Part shown: piece by piece, positions 37,221 through 45,099 of the stretch
Position numbering within the stretch: the stretch's first letter is position 1
How the letters are laid out: each line of letters starts with the position of its first letter
Notes under the pieces: model-generated
Databases searched by the model: none
Told to the model about the DNA's origin: nothing
The model's input: only the letters and a program-made list of their open reading frames with translations
Position numbers and translations under genes: made by a program
NCBI RefSeq assembly: GCF_000321415.2
Contig: NC_019902.2
Coordinates: forward strand, 2,790,001-2,854,000
From: Thioalkalivibrio nitratireducens DSM 14787
GTDB lineage: Bacteria; Pseudomonadota; Gammaproteobacteria; Ectothiorhodospirales; Ectothiorhodospiraceae
Length of the DNA: 64,000 nt
Direction of reading: 5' to 3'

Positions 37221-38485
37221 AACCGACCGCATGCATCGACCGCGGGAACATGGTTCCCGGCGTTCCCATCGCCCTCCTCGCAGCCGCCGTCGCCGCATCC
37301 CTGGCCCTGACCGCGCGTCCGGGCCACGCCCATGCACCGGTCTCGGCACCGGCGAAGACCGAGGTCAGTGCCGGATTGTCTCTGACCTGGCGATCCCAGG
37401 GCGTAGTTGACGACGGTCTGCCCTGGCGCATCCCTGGCGCCCTGATGGGCGGCCACGCGCTGCCGGCCCAGGAAGGCCTGGAGCTCGATGATGCCTTCCT
37501 GGGGATCCGACACCCTTTGAGCGATCGGCTGCACGTAGGTGCGAAGATCGCCGCCCACGGCCACGGGGGCGACAGCGGGGACGTGGACATCGAGCTCGAG
37601 CATGCGTTTGTGGGCTTCTCGCACGAACTCGCGCACCAGCCCGTACTGTTCGAGGCGGGGCGAATGTCGCCGCGCTTCTCGCCGGCAGTTGCCGAACACC
37701 CGTCCACCCGGCTGTTCAGCGAAGCGCCACTGGCGATGGACGTGTTCCTGGGCCGTCATTACCACGACGAAGGGATCCTGCTGATGCGTTCAGACCCCGA
37801 CGGACTCTCGGCCGGTGTCGAGCTCTGGCGGGGTTCGAACTTTCCCGCCACCAGCGGCTCCGGCGGCGGCGCCTGGGATCTGTTCGCTACCTACCGCTGG
37901 TCCGGCCACCGTCAGCAGGCAGACGTCGGACTCTGGCACCTGCATGCCGATGCCCGGCTCCGCCCCGATGCGCGTTACCAGGAAGGCCACAGCCACGGGC
38001 TTCCGAACGAGGAAATGCCGCCGGACATCCGCTTCACCGGCGACACCCGGCTGACTGGACTGCACGGCAGCGTCCGCCACTTCGTTCGTCCGGACCTGGC
38101 GATTGGCGTCAGCGGCGAGTTCCTGGACGCCCGCAGCGACGGAGCGCTGTCGGATGCCCTGCGCCGGGCCGACTACACCGGTGACTACCGGGGCGGCTGG
38201 ATCCAGCCCGAATTGCACTGGGGCCGGCACACGCTGGGGCTTCGATATGAGCGACTGGAGCTCAAGAACGAATTGCACGGGGCCGCCGCGCCGGGACTCG
38301 CGGAGGATGCCAACCTGCTCAATGACGACGACCCAGAACGTCTCGGGATCGCCTGGCGTTATCGCTTCGACCACGGTCTCGCAGTCCGGGTCGAATGGAC
38401 CCGCGACCAGTCGCTCCCCGACCGCAGCAACCGCTTCGGAATCGGCCTGGTCTGGCAGCAGACACGTCCACTCCGTGGTCTTTGA
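37217..38485 (+). CDS. His-rich porin-like outer-membrane protein
   Basis: A 422-residue exported protein: signal peptide ending near GHAHA (residue 40), then alternating amphipathic strands typical of a beta-barrel (for example WDLFATYRWSG, LGLRYERLELKN, LAVRVEWTRDQS), closing with FGIGLVWQQ. It is unusually rich in histidine (HAHAP, AAHGHGGDSG, GRHYHDEG, EGHSHGL), which could bind copper. It overlaps mbnH by four bases and so belongs to the mbnP-mbnH operon. A metal-related or selective outer-membrane channel is a reasonable guess; no family is recognised with certainty. Confidence 0.7.
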   Translation: MKPTACIDRGNMVPGVPIALLAAAVAASLALTARPGHAHAPVSAPAKTEVSAGLSLTWRSQGVVDDGLPWRIPGALMGGHALPAQEGLELDDAFLGIRHPLSDRLHVGAKIAAHGHGGDSGDVDIELEHAFVGFSHELAHQPVLFEAGRMSPRFSPAVAEHPSTRLFSEAPLAMDVFLGRHYHDEGILLMRSDPDGLSAGVELWRGSNFPATSGSGGGAWDLFATYRWSGHRQQADVGLWHLHADARLRPDARYQEGHSHGLPNEEMPPDIRFTGDTRLTGLHGSVRHFVRPDLAIGVSGEFLDARSDGALSDALRRADYTGDYRGGWIQPELHWGRHTLGLRYERLELKNELHGAAAPGLAEDANLLNDDDPERLGIAWRYRFDHGLAVRVEWTRDQSLPDRSNRFGIGLVWQQTRPLRGL

Positions 38486-38523
38486 CCCGAAAGACGGTTC
38501 TTTCGGGAGTTCAGCACTGCCCG

Positions 38524-38553
38524 GATGGCGGCCGCGTCAGCGCGGCCGCCATC
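38524..38553. terminator. bidirectional hairpin between convergent operons
   Basis: GATGGCGGCCGCG (38524-38536) and CGCGGCCGCCATC (38541-38553) are perfect complements with a four-base loop, midway between the converging outer-membrane protein and exbD. A smaller hairpin, CCCGAAAG/CTTTCGGG at 38486-38507, follows the outer-membrane gene stop. Confidence 0.6.
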
Positions 38554-38568
38554 CCTCGAACCCCCACG

Positions 38569-38973
38569 TCAGGGATTGCGGGTCGCGAACGCGAGACGTT
38601 CAACGCCGCTGTGTTGCACCACGCTTACCAGCTCGGCGACCTTCTGGTAGGGGACCGACGCGTCCGCACCCAGCCGGACCACCACACGAGGCTCCTTGCC
38701 GACGTACTCTTCCAACAAGCCCGCAAGTGCCTCACGCTGCACTGGCACATCGTCCAGCAGTAACCGGCCATCGCCATGCAGCACCAAGGTCACCACCGTA
38801 GGCTCGGCGTCTGCAGGCGCCTCCACCCGTGGCAGATCCACGCCAAGGGCCTGGGCGAACACGGGGGCTGCGATGATGAACATCACCAGCAAGACCAGCA
38901 TCACGTCCACCAGCGGAACCACATTGATTTCCGACAGCGGTTGATCCTCGTCGCCCAGCAACCCCCCGGCCAT
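38569..38973 (-). CDS. exbD: biopolymer transport protein ExbD
   Basis: A 134-residue ExbD/TolR protein, part of the proton-driven motor that energises TonB. The N-terminal helix EINVVPLVDVMLVLLVMFIIAAP (residues about 15-37) has the essential aspartate (D23), and the periplasmic domain follows (ALGVDLPRVEAP). The start overlaps the exbB stop. It is the last gene of the minus-strand operon that begins with the TonB-dependent receptor. Confidence 0.92.
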   Translation of the reverse strand: MAGGLLGDEDQPLSEINVVPLVDVMLVLLVMFIIAAPVFAQALGVDLPRVEAPADAEPTVVTLVLHGDGRLLLDDVPVQREALAGLLEEYVGKEPRVVVRLGADASVPYQKVAELVSVVQHSGVERLAFATRNP

Positions 38974-39647
38974 CAGACGACCCTCCCCGGTCGCAGCGGC
39001 GCGGCCGGTGCAGCCATGCCATCTCCTGGGACCCCGCTGCAGGCCAGCATCTGCAGGGCGTTGCCCTCCAGCACTCCCATGATACGCCGCAACCGACGCA
39101 GCAGCAGGTTGTAACCGACGACCGCCGGGATCGCGGTGAACAGGCCGGCTGCGGTCGCGACCAGCGCCTCGGCCACCGGTCCGGCGATCAAATCCATCGA
39201 GATCGCCCCCCCGGCCCCGCCCAGAGCCTGCAGGGCATGCATGATGCCCCATACCGTCCCGAGCAGACCAATGAACGGAGCCGTGTTTCCGGTCGTCGCG
39301 AGTGCGACCAGCCCGGTTTCGAGGCGTGCACGCTGGGACCGTACCCGGTGGGCCACCAGGTCCCGTAGGTCGTCGCGGTCCGTTCCCCGGAGGTGGGCCC
39401 ACCTTAAGTCCGCGAAGACCCGGCTCGACGGTGAACCCGGTCTCAACACGTTTCCGAGTCCCTCGGAAGACCACTCGCTCAAGGCTGCCGCGCCGCGCTG
39501 CTCGATCGTGAAAACGCGCCGCAACTGCACGCCCTTGTACAGGATCACGGTCCAACTCAACACCGACAGCGCCACCAGCAGCAGGAAGACGCCGCGTACC
39601 ACCAGGTCGGCGTGCCCCCACCAACCCAGCCAAAGGTCACCATCCAT
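38973..39647 (-). CDS. exbB: biopolymer transport protein ExbB (MotA/TolQ/ExbB family)
   Basis: A 224-residue three-helix inner-membrane protein: helix 1 GVFLLLVALSVLSWTVILYKG (about 19-39), then ATTGNTAPFIGLLGTVWGIMHAL (helix 2) and ALVATAAGLFTAIPAVVGYNLLL (helix 3), with the family proton-channel glutamate/threonine environment. GAGGAGAGAACG precedes ATG 39647. It is coupled to exbD (overlap) and lies 79 bases downstream of the tonB frame end, forming a dedicated ExbBD-TonB set for the receptor in the same operon. Confidence 0.92.
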   Translation of the reverse strand: MDGDLWLGWWGHADLVVRGVFLLLVALSVLSWTVILYKGVQLRRVFTIEQRGAAALSEWSSEGLGNVLRPGSPSSRVFADLRWAHLRGTDRDDLRDLVAHRVRSQRARLETGLVALATTGNTAPFIGLLGTVWGIMHALQALGGAGGAISMDLIAGPVAEALVATAAGLFTAIPAVVGYNLLLRRLRRIMGVLEGNALQMLACSGVPGDGMAAPAAPLRPGRVV

Positions 39648-39726
39648 CGTTCTCTCCTCGCTCAAGGTCTCGTGATACGGCACCCCGCTGCAGCGACGCG
39701 CAGCATTGCCTGATGCCAGGTCTCGT

Positions 39727-40477
39727 CTAGCCGTCCGCCAGCCGAAAACGGATCGGCACCTCCACCGTCGCCACCACCGGGCGGCCCTCGCGTCGGGCCG
39801 GCTCGAAATGCCAGCGCCGGACGGCATCCTGCGCAGCGGCATCCAGCACCCGGAATCCCGAGCCCGAGTGCACGGTCACCGAGAGCACCCGACCATCGGC
39901 TCCCACCTCGACCTCGAGCAATACCAGCCCTTCCATTCCGCGGCTGCGCGCAGCGGCCGGATACACGGGCTCTGGGTTGTTCAGGTAGGCCGCCTGGCTC
40001 GACGGCGGCACGAACGCCGGAGGTTCGGGCGGCCCGGCATCGGTGTCCTCCGCGGCCGTGCGCCCCGGCGGCTCGGCGTCCCGAACGGGCCTGGGTTCCG
40101 GCCTGAGTTCCGGTTCGGGTTCCGATTCGGGTTCCGGTTTGGGTTCCGGTTTGGGTTCCGGTTTGGGTTCCGGTTTGGGTTCCGGTTTGGGTTCCGGTTT
40201 GGGTTTCCGGCTCGGGTTCCGGCTCGGGTTCCGGCTCGGGTTCCGGCTCGGGTTCCGGCTCGGGTTCCGGCTCGGGCGTCCCGGCCGGGAGCTCCGGTGC
40301 GGGAGCGGCCAGACGAACCATTTCGAACCCGGTCACCACGGCTGGCGGCTGCTCGGGGTCCTCTCCGGACCAGCCGAGCATGGCCACCATTGCGGCATGG
40401 AGCCCGAGCGCAACCGCAAGCGCGGCGGCCTGTCCCACGACGCACGGGACGGAAATCGGTTCAGCAGGGGCCGCCAT
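39727..40477 (-). pseudogene. tonB: TonB, frameshifted in its Pro-rich repeat
   Basis: The N-terminus (membrane helix AAALAVALGLHAAMVAMLGW) and the C-terminal TonB domain (YPAAARSRGMEGLVLLEVEV, then VRRWHFEPARREGRPV, ending at 39727) lie in different frames. The break is one extra T in 40204-40206 inside the GGTTCCGG repeat: removing one T joins PEPEPEP directly to PEPKPEPK and then to the C-terminal domain without stops. In the N-terminal frame translation would instead run on to 39662 as a nonsense TQTG-repeat tail. The gene is broken as given; a real mutation, slippage at the repeat, programmed frameshift or sequencing error are all possible. The start is ATG 40477 (or GTG 40498), overlapping the TlpA-like gene. 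Confidence 0.8.
40092..40286. repeat. tandem 12-bp repeats encoding the TonB Pro-rich spacer
   Basis: Two adjoining tracts of about six units each, GGTTCCGGTTTG and GGTTCCGGCTCG on the plus strand, encode (PEPK)n and (PEPE)n on the minus strand. The unit length is a multiple of three, so copy-number change alone keeps the frame. The extra T at the junction (40204-40206) does not. Confidence 0.85.
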
Positions 40478-41003
40478 TCCAGGATGGACTCGATGCACCG
40501 GAGTGTGTTGCCACGTTCAGGCAGATCCACCGCTCGACACGATCCAGCGACAGACGCCCACTGACCGCTTGGCGCTCATGGCCTTGTGGATAGAAATACG
40601 TTCGCGGCAGCTCGCCGTACCAGCCGGGGTCGATCGCGACTCGCAGGCGTTGCACGAACGGATCGGCGAAGATCCAGCGCTCCTGGCCATCGAGTCCGTG
40701 GTCAGTCAGAAATGTCTCGACCTGGTGCCGGTCTTCATAGGGGTCGACGGAGACGAGAACGAGCGCAAGGTCGGGGAACCGGCGGGCCAGGTCGGACCAG
40801 TGCGGCAACTCGGCCCGGCACGGTCCGCAGTCGAGGGACCACAGTTTCAGGATGAATGGCCCGCCAGCATGGCTGTCCTCGATCTCGTCGATGCTGTCCT
40901 GCACGAACGGGCGTAACCCGGCGTCAGCCGCCCATGCCCCTGAGCACAGCACCGGGACCGTCAGCATAGCCTGTGCCCGGACGAAGGCCGGTCGCCAGGT
41001 CAT
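40461..41003 (-). CDS. TlpA-like thioredoxin-fold periplasmic protein
   Basis: A 180-residue exported protein. The signal peptide AMLTVPVLCSGAWA ends near residue 26; the thioredoxin-fold domain has ILKLWSLDCGPCRAELPHW with the redox pair C59/C62, and later LVLVSVDPYEDRH and a cis-proline in ELPRTYFYPQG. It overlaps the BNR protein gene upstream (ATGA) and tonB downstream. In this setting a thiol reductase that keeps copper or copper-binding cysteines reduced is a plausible role. Confidence 0.82.
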   Translation of the reverse strand: MTWRPAFVRAQAMLTVPVLCSGAWAADAGLRPFVQDSIDEIEDSHAGGPFILKLWSLDCGPCRAELPHWSDLARRFPDLALVLVSVDPYEDRHQVETFLTDHGLDGQERWIFADPFVQRLRVAIDPGWYGELPRTYFYPQGHERQAVSGRLSLDRVERWICLNVATHSGASSPSWNGGPC

Positions 41004-42247
41004 GGCGCCGAAACCTGGAAGAGCTGGTATCCGGCCGCAGGCCCGTGCCAGGACAGCAGGGCCTCGCCCCTGCTCTCCAGCCACAGCGGATGGTCCGCCG
41101 GACCTGGCATTCGCGCCTGTTCAAACGGGGCACCCCAGCGCCGGCCGCCATCGGCCGATTGCATCACCTTGAGGATCGTGTCGTCACCGTCGACCTCGGT
41201 CCATGCGATCGCCACGCGTGCACCGAGGGACAGTACATCCGGATGGCTCGCCGACCGGTCACGTCGACCCACCGGCAAGGGGTCCGAGAAAGCCCGGCCT
41301 GCATCCGTCGAGTGGGCATAATACGGTCCGCGCCGCTGCTCGCTGGCATTGGTGAACCAGACCATGTGGTATACACCGTCGTCGTGTATCGACAGGCCGG
41401 GACCGTGGTGCGGACAGGCGTCGATTTCCCATCCGTCCTCGCTGGCTCGGCGCAGTTCCCCGGGCCTGCCGTGGCCGCGAAAGGCCAGCAGCGCGTGGTC
41501 TCGGGTACTCGTTCCGAAGACGTGGCGCCAGATCAGCACGGGCAGACCGTCCGGATCCATGTCCAGGGCAATTCGACAACACTGACAGCTGTGGTCTGCG
41601 AGCTTGCGGTTGACCGAGAAGCTCCGGCCGCCGTCCGTGGACCGGGCGTAGTAGAGGGCCGACCCCGGGTAGCGATGGCCGACACGGTCGGCAGCAGCGG
41701 CATCGCGCGCGTCCAGCCAGGCGAGGAACACCGCGCCCTCGCCATCGACACCGAGGGCATCGAACCGGTGGCTGATCGGCTCGCGATTGTCGTTGACCGT
41801 AACCGGGTTGGAAAAACGGGTACCGCCGTCGAGGGAGCGACTGAAGCGGATATCCCCGCTGAAACGGCGCTCCAACCGCCGCGTGTACGACACATACAAT
41901 TCGCCGGCGGGACCCAGCGCCAGCTTGGGACGGTTCTCGCCGTTATGGTCGATCGGTTCGGGCTCCGGATTGATCGCGACCGGTGCGTCGAAGGTCTGGC
42001 CCCGATCGTCGGACGCGGCCACCAGCACCCGGTCCCGCTGTACCCAGGCGACCCGTAGCCGCCCCTCTCCGTCGATCACCGGGGTCGGTGTGTGCCCGCA
42101 GTGTACCGAGAGCGGGGCCGGGTCGTTGCGGCAGTCGGGGTGACGAGACGTGTCGGTCGTCCCGCCGTCGGTGGCATCGGCCGGCAGTGGCGTGAACACG
42201 CAGACCACTGCCGCCAGCACGGCGACCCTCATCGGATTCTGCACCAT
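41000..42247 (-). CDS. secreted BNR/sialidase-fold protein with CxCC motif
   Basis: A 415-residue exported beta-propeller. The signal peptide runs VAVLAAVVCVFTPLPADA; Asp-box-like repeats recur (SDDRGQTFD, SLDGGTRFS, STDGGRSFS, STDAGRAFS, SADGGRRWG), spaced as in BNR sialidase-like folds. The catalytic arginine triad and Asp/Glu set of true sialidases are not evident, and sialic acid use is improbable here. A cysteine cluster, SCQCCR (C221, C223, C224), sits in the middle and may bind metal. The gene lies 11 bases after the TonB receptor and is overlapped by the TlpA-like gene, so it serves the same uptake system. Confidence 0.72.
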   Translation of the reverse strand: MVQNPMRVAVLAAVVCVFTPLPADATDGGTTDTSRHPDCRNDPAPLSVHCGHTPTPVIDGEGRLRVAWVQRDRVLVAASDDRGQTFDAPVAINPEPEPIDHNGENRPKLALGPAGELYVSYTRRLERRFSGDIRFSRSLDGGTRFSNPVTVNDNREPISHRFDALGVDGEGAVFLAWLDARDAAAADRVGHRYPGSALYYARSTDGGRSFSVNRKLADHSCQCCRIALDMDPDGLPVLIWRHVFGTSTRDHALLAFRGHGRPGELRRASEDGWEIDACPHHGPGLSIHDDGVYHMVWFTNASEQRRGPYYAHSTDAGRAFSDPLPVGRRDRSASHPDVLSLGARVAIAWTEVDGDDTILKVMQSADGGRRWGAPFEQARMPGPADHPLWLESRGEALLSWHGPAAGYQLFQVSAP

Positions 42248-42258
42248 CGCTCGCCCCC

Positions 42259-44328
42259 TCACTGGAATCGGTACCGAACGCCGGCATAGACGGTACGGGG
42301 AAGCCCGGGGGCCAGTTCTTCGCCACGGGCCTGGGTAAAGGCCGAGGCGGTCGCGTACCGTTCGTCGGTCAGGTTGTGCACACGCCCGAAGACCTCGAGG
42401 TCGTCGCCGATCCGGTAGGCCATGCGCAGGTGCACCAGGTCGTGCCCGCGGTAACGCGTCGTGTTCTCGTCGTCCATCCAGTAGCGCCCAACGCGCTCCC
42501 ATTCCAGTTCGCCGTGCAGGCCTTGCAGCCAGGCAGGTCGGTACCCCAGCCGCGTGCTGGCCACCAGGCGGGGGGCAGAACTCATCTCGTTGCCGGCGAA
42601 ATCGAGCCCGGTCCGCGGACTCCATTCCTCGAAGGTATGGCGCGAATGGCTGAGAGCCACGTCCAGCCGCAGCGCCTGCCCGAGGTCGGAACCCACGCCG
42701 ACCTCGACGCCGCGGTGCCGCGTCCGTCCCGCATTCGTGGTTTCTGGCACCCCCGTGGCCGTGTCGGTAAACCGTACGATGTCGTCGCGCTTATCGAGCT
42801 GGTACAGGGTGAATTCGAAATCCATGCCCTCGCCGATGCGGCCACGCAGTCCCAGTTCGTAACTGTCGGCCTTGACGGGATCGAGGTCGACGCTCCCGAC
42901 CGCTGTCCCGGGCCGGAACAACTGGCCCTCGGAGGGGGCGCGGAAGGCATGGCGGTAGGCGGCGAAACCACTCAGCCGCGGGTGGAACGCGTAGGTCGCG
43001 CCCAGCTTCGGGCTCCAGCTCTCGAAATCGACCTGGGTGCTCTCGGGCCTCCGATGCCGTTCGCTCGGTGGTGTGTCGAGCCGGTCCTTGTAGTCGTAAC
43101 GCATGCGGTCGTAGCGCAGGCCGGCGCTCAGACGCAGGTGCTCGCTCGGCGAGGACTCGAGGTGGACGTAGGGCGACGCGCTCATGAACGTCACGTCGTA
43201 GTCATAGATCCGCTCACCCACCGTGTAGTCCGTGAACACCCGGCCATCGCGGGTCGTCTCGATGCGCCGCTCGACCCGACTCCCGGGGCTATAGTCGAAG
43301 TCCGCACCCACGATCACGCGAGTCCGCATCGGTTCGAAGTCGCGCCGGTGCCGCAGCAAGAGCCCTGCGGACAGGTTCTCCGTCTCGGATACGTATGGAT
43401 CGAAGTTCAGCGTCCAGTTCGGCATCAGGTCCATCGTGTTTTGGCGCAGATAGGACGTGACGCTCAGCAGGCTGTCGGCGGTCTCCCTTTCGTAGGCTGT
43501 AGAGGCCCGCAAGGCCCCGACCTTTCGGAACGAGATCGGGGTGTAGTTGCGGGTCGGCCTCTGCTCGTAGTCCTCGCGGGACAGGCGCGAAGAACCGGCG
43601 GTGTCCTGGTCGATCCTCGATCCTGCAATGACCGTCTTCAATACTGCGCCGCTGTCCAGAAAGCGGTCCCAGCGCAGATTCAGGCTCTGGCGATCATATC
43701 CGGTACCGTCGCGCCAGCCATCGGTCCGGGTCAGGTTCAGGTCCGCTCGCAGACCGTCGCTGTCCCAGGTATTGCCGGCACTGCCCATCAGCCGCGTGTA
43801 TCCGTGTTCGCCCACATCCAGCTGAACCTCCGCTTCTGGATGCAGCGGCGCCGGACGGGTCAGCACGTTCACCACCCCGCCAATCGCATCGGATCCGTAG
43901 AGGGCGGTTCCCGGCCCACGAAGCACTTCGACGCCCCCGGCCTGCGGCAGGTTGACCTCGTACAGCGCATTGTGGTTGAAAAACCCGGTCGAACGCGTCG
44001 GGATCCCGTCCTCGAGAAACAGGTAAACCGGCGCGGTAGTGATGGGCTGCCGGATCGCGGTCATGTGCCCCTCGCCCCCGGTCACGTTGACGTGGACTCC
44101 CGGCACACGGCTCATCAGCTCGGATGGATGCGTCGGGCGCGCTTCAGCGATTTCGCTGGCATCGATCACCGAGACCGCGGCCGGGGTTTCCTCCACCGCC
44201 TGTGCCTCACGCGTGCCGGTAACGGTAACCTCGTCGAGCCGTTCACCTGCGATCGCCTGGGGAATCCAGGGCACCGTCAGGCCGAGCATGATCCAGCCGG
44301 GCCGGATGCGCTTGCAATGGCGTGGCAT
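42259..44328 (-). CDS. TonB-dependent outer-membrane receptor
   Basis: A 689-residue receptor. After a signal peptide (IMLGLTVPWIPQAIA) comes the TonB box region DEVTVTGTRE at about 32-41, a plug domain with MSRVPGVHVN and GPGTALYGSDAIGGVVNVLT, and a 22-strand barrel ending in the aromatic terminus GVRYRFQ. It begins an operon with the BNR protein, TlpA-like protein, TonB, ExbB and ExbD. ATG 44328 is chosen because a sigma-54 promoter (44368-44383) ends about 40 bases upstream, excluding longer starts. The ligand is not shown by sequence; the MbnP/MbnH and TcDH context suggests a copper chelate. Confidence 0.88.
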   Translation of the reverse strand: MPRHCKRIRPGWIMLGLTVPWIPQAIAGERLDEVTVTGTREAQAVEETPAAVSVIDASEIAEARPTHPSELMSRVPGVHVNVTGGEGHMTAIRQPITTAPVYLFLEDGIPTRSTGFFNHNALYEVNLPQAGGVEVLRGPGTALYGSDAIGGVVNVLTRPAPLHPEAEVQLDVGEHGYTRLMGSAGNTWDSDGLRADLNLTRTDGWRDGTGYDRQSLNLRWDRFLDSGAVLKTVIAGSRIDQDTAGSSRLSREDYEQRPTRNYTPISFRKVGALRASTAYERETADSLLSVTSYLRQNTMDLMPNWTLNFDPYVSETENLSAGLLLRHRRDFEPMRTRVIVGADFDYSPGSRVERRIETTRDGRVFTDYTVGERIYDYDVTFMSASPYVHLESSPSEHLRLSAGLRYDRMRYDYKDRLDTPPSERHRRPESTQVDFESWSPKLGATYAFHPRLSGFAAYRHAFRAPSEGQLFRPGTAVGSVDLDPVKADSYELGLRGRIGEGMDFEFTLYQLDKRDDIVRFTDTATGVPETTNAGRTRHRGVEVGVGSDLGQALRLDVALSHSRHTFEEWSPRTGLDFAGNEMSSAPRLVASTRLGYRPAWLQGLHGELEWERVGRYWMDDENTTRYRGHDLVHLRMAYRIGDDLEVFGRVHNLTDERYATASAFTQARGEELAPGLPRTVYAGVRYRFQ

Positions 44329-44367
44329 GAGCAGACATCTCCTTGGAAGTGCGGGGACCGGCCCGTA

Positions 44368-44383
44368 CGCAACCCTTATGCCA
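44368..44383 (-). promoter_or_regulatory. sigma-54 promoter of the TonB-receptor operon
   Basis: Read on the minus strand: TGGCATAAGGGTTGCG, GG at 44382-44381 and GC at 44370-44369, ten bases between. The predicted start of transcription near 44357 leaves a short leader before ATG 44328. Confidence 0.7.
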
Positions 44384-44571
44384 GAACCTGAATATCCCCT
44401 TGTCTCAATGCCCTGCACTCAGCCGTCCCTGTCGGAATCGGAATTTTCCGGGTGAGATGCCCCAACCGCAGGGGCAGATCACACAGTGGCAGCCGAGCCG
44501 GTGCCGCGCAGTTGCCGAGCCGACCGTCGCGGCGCATCGGCAGGCGCCGTTTCCAGGCGAACCATCCCGTT

Positions 44572-44593
44572 CCAGATCGAACCAGCGTGAAAC
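44572..44593 (-). promoter_or_regulatory. enhancer-like element between receptor and sulfide-dehydrogenase operons
   Basis: On the minus strand the sequence begins GTTTCACGCTGGTTCG at 44593. It shares GTTTCAsGCTGG with the element between TcDH and copC (58412), and the GTTTCA start with the other two elements. It lies about 90 bases from the plus-strand sigma-54 promoter and 190 from the minus-strand one. Confidence 0.45.
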
Positions 44594-44683
44594 ATCCGGG
44601 TTCCTCGCCAGACCACGCCTTCCGGACAGATCTTTTTGTTTTATTTGATGTTTCATGAGTCGCGAGACCTTCCTGGCGTACGC

Positions 44684-44699
44684 TGGCCTGGCCCTTGCT
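44684..44699 (+). promoter_or_regulatory. sigma-54 promoter of the sulfide-dehydrogenase operon
   Basis: TGGCCTGGCCCTTGCT: GG at 44685-44686 and GC at 44697-44698, ten bases between. The -12 block TTGCT is exact; the -24 block has two changes. Confidence 0.6.
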
Positions 44700-44774
44700 G
44701 CTGTTCCCGGCGGGAACCGAACGCGAGCCACATCGCTGGCTCCCCCGTCCACGACCGAACCAGGAGGAAGAACG

Positions 44775-45083
44775 ATGAATCGACGTTTCAGGTACGCGCT
44801 GCTGCCAGCCCTCGCGCTGGTCGTCGTCGGCATCGCCGGCAGTGCCGGCGCCAACGACCTGCGGGGGTCGCTGCTCGCAGGCAACTGCTACGGCTGGCAC
44901 GGTCCGAACGGTGACAGCCAGGGGGGAATTCCGTCGCTCTCCGGCCTCGATGCCGACCAGATCGCGCAGACGATGCTCGAATTTCGCTCGGGAGCCCGCG
45001 AGAGCACGGTAATGCAGCGCCAGGCGCGCGGCTACAGCGAGGACGAAATCGCCTCGATCGCCCAGCACATCGCCCACCACTAA
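44775..45083 (+). CDS. FccA-like cytochrome c with an altered haem motif (CxxWH)
   Basis: A 102-residue exported protein (signal peptide RYALLPALALVVVGIAGSAGA). It resembles the small cytochrome subunit that accompanies flavocytochrome c sulfide dehydrogenase: the haem site is LAGNCYGWHGPNG, with C38 and H42 but tryptophan at 41 in place of the second haem cysteine, and a possible distal methionine in STVMQRQARGY. A single base (TGG for TGC/TGT) explains the change. It is followed after 16 bases by the flavoprotein. Either haem is held by one thioether, haem is lost, or the base is an error. Confidence 0.82.
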   Translation: MNRRFRYALLPALALVVVGIAGSAGANDLRGSLLAGNCYGWHGPNGDSQGGIPSLSGLDADQIAQTMLEFRSGARESTVMQRQARGYSEDEIASIAQHIAHH

Positions 45084-45099
45084 CCGCGGAGCCCCGGAC

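Noticed and set aside
40092-40286. CRISPR-like repeat array
   Set aside because: The 12-bp units are contiguous without unique spacers and encode the proline-rich region of TonB.
41000-42247. True exo-sialidase
   Set aside because: Only Asp-box-like repeats are seen; the catalytic arginine triad is not evident and the context is metal uptake, so only the fold is called.
42376-44391. Long open frame of 671 codons on the plus strand
   Set aside because: It is antisense to the TonB-dependent receptor, which has clear plug and barrel motifs. High GC makes long shadow frames common; the translation has no recognisable domain.
44659-44664. GTTTCA at 44659 as a regulator site of the sulfide-dehydrogenase operon
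   Set aside because: It is only 20 bases before the -24 box, too close for a sigma-54 enhancer, and the downstream bases do not match.
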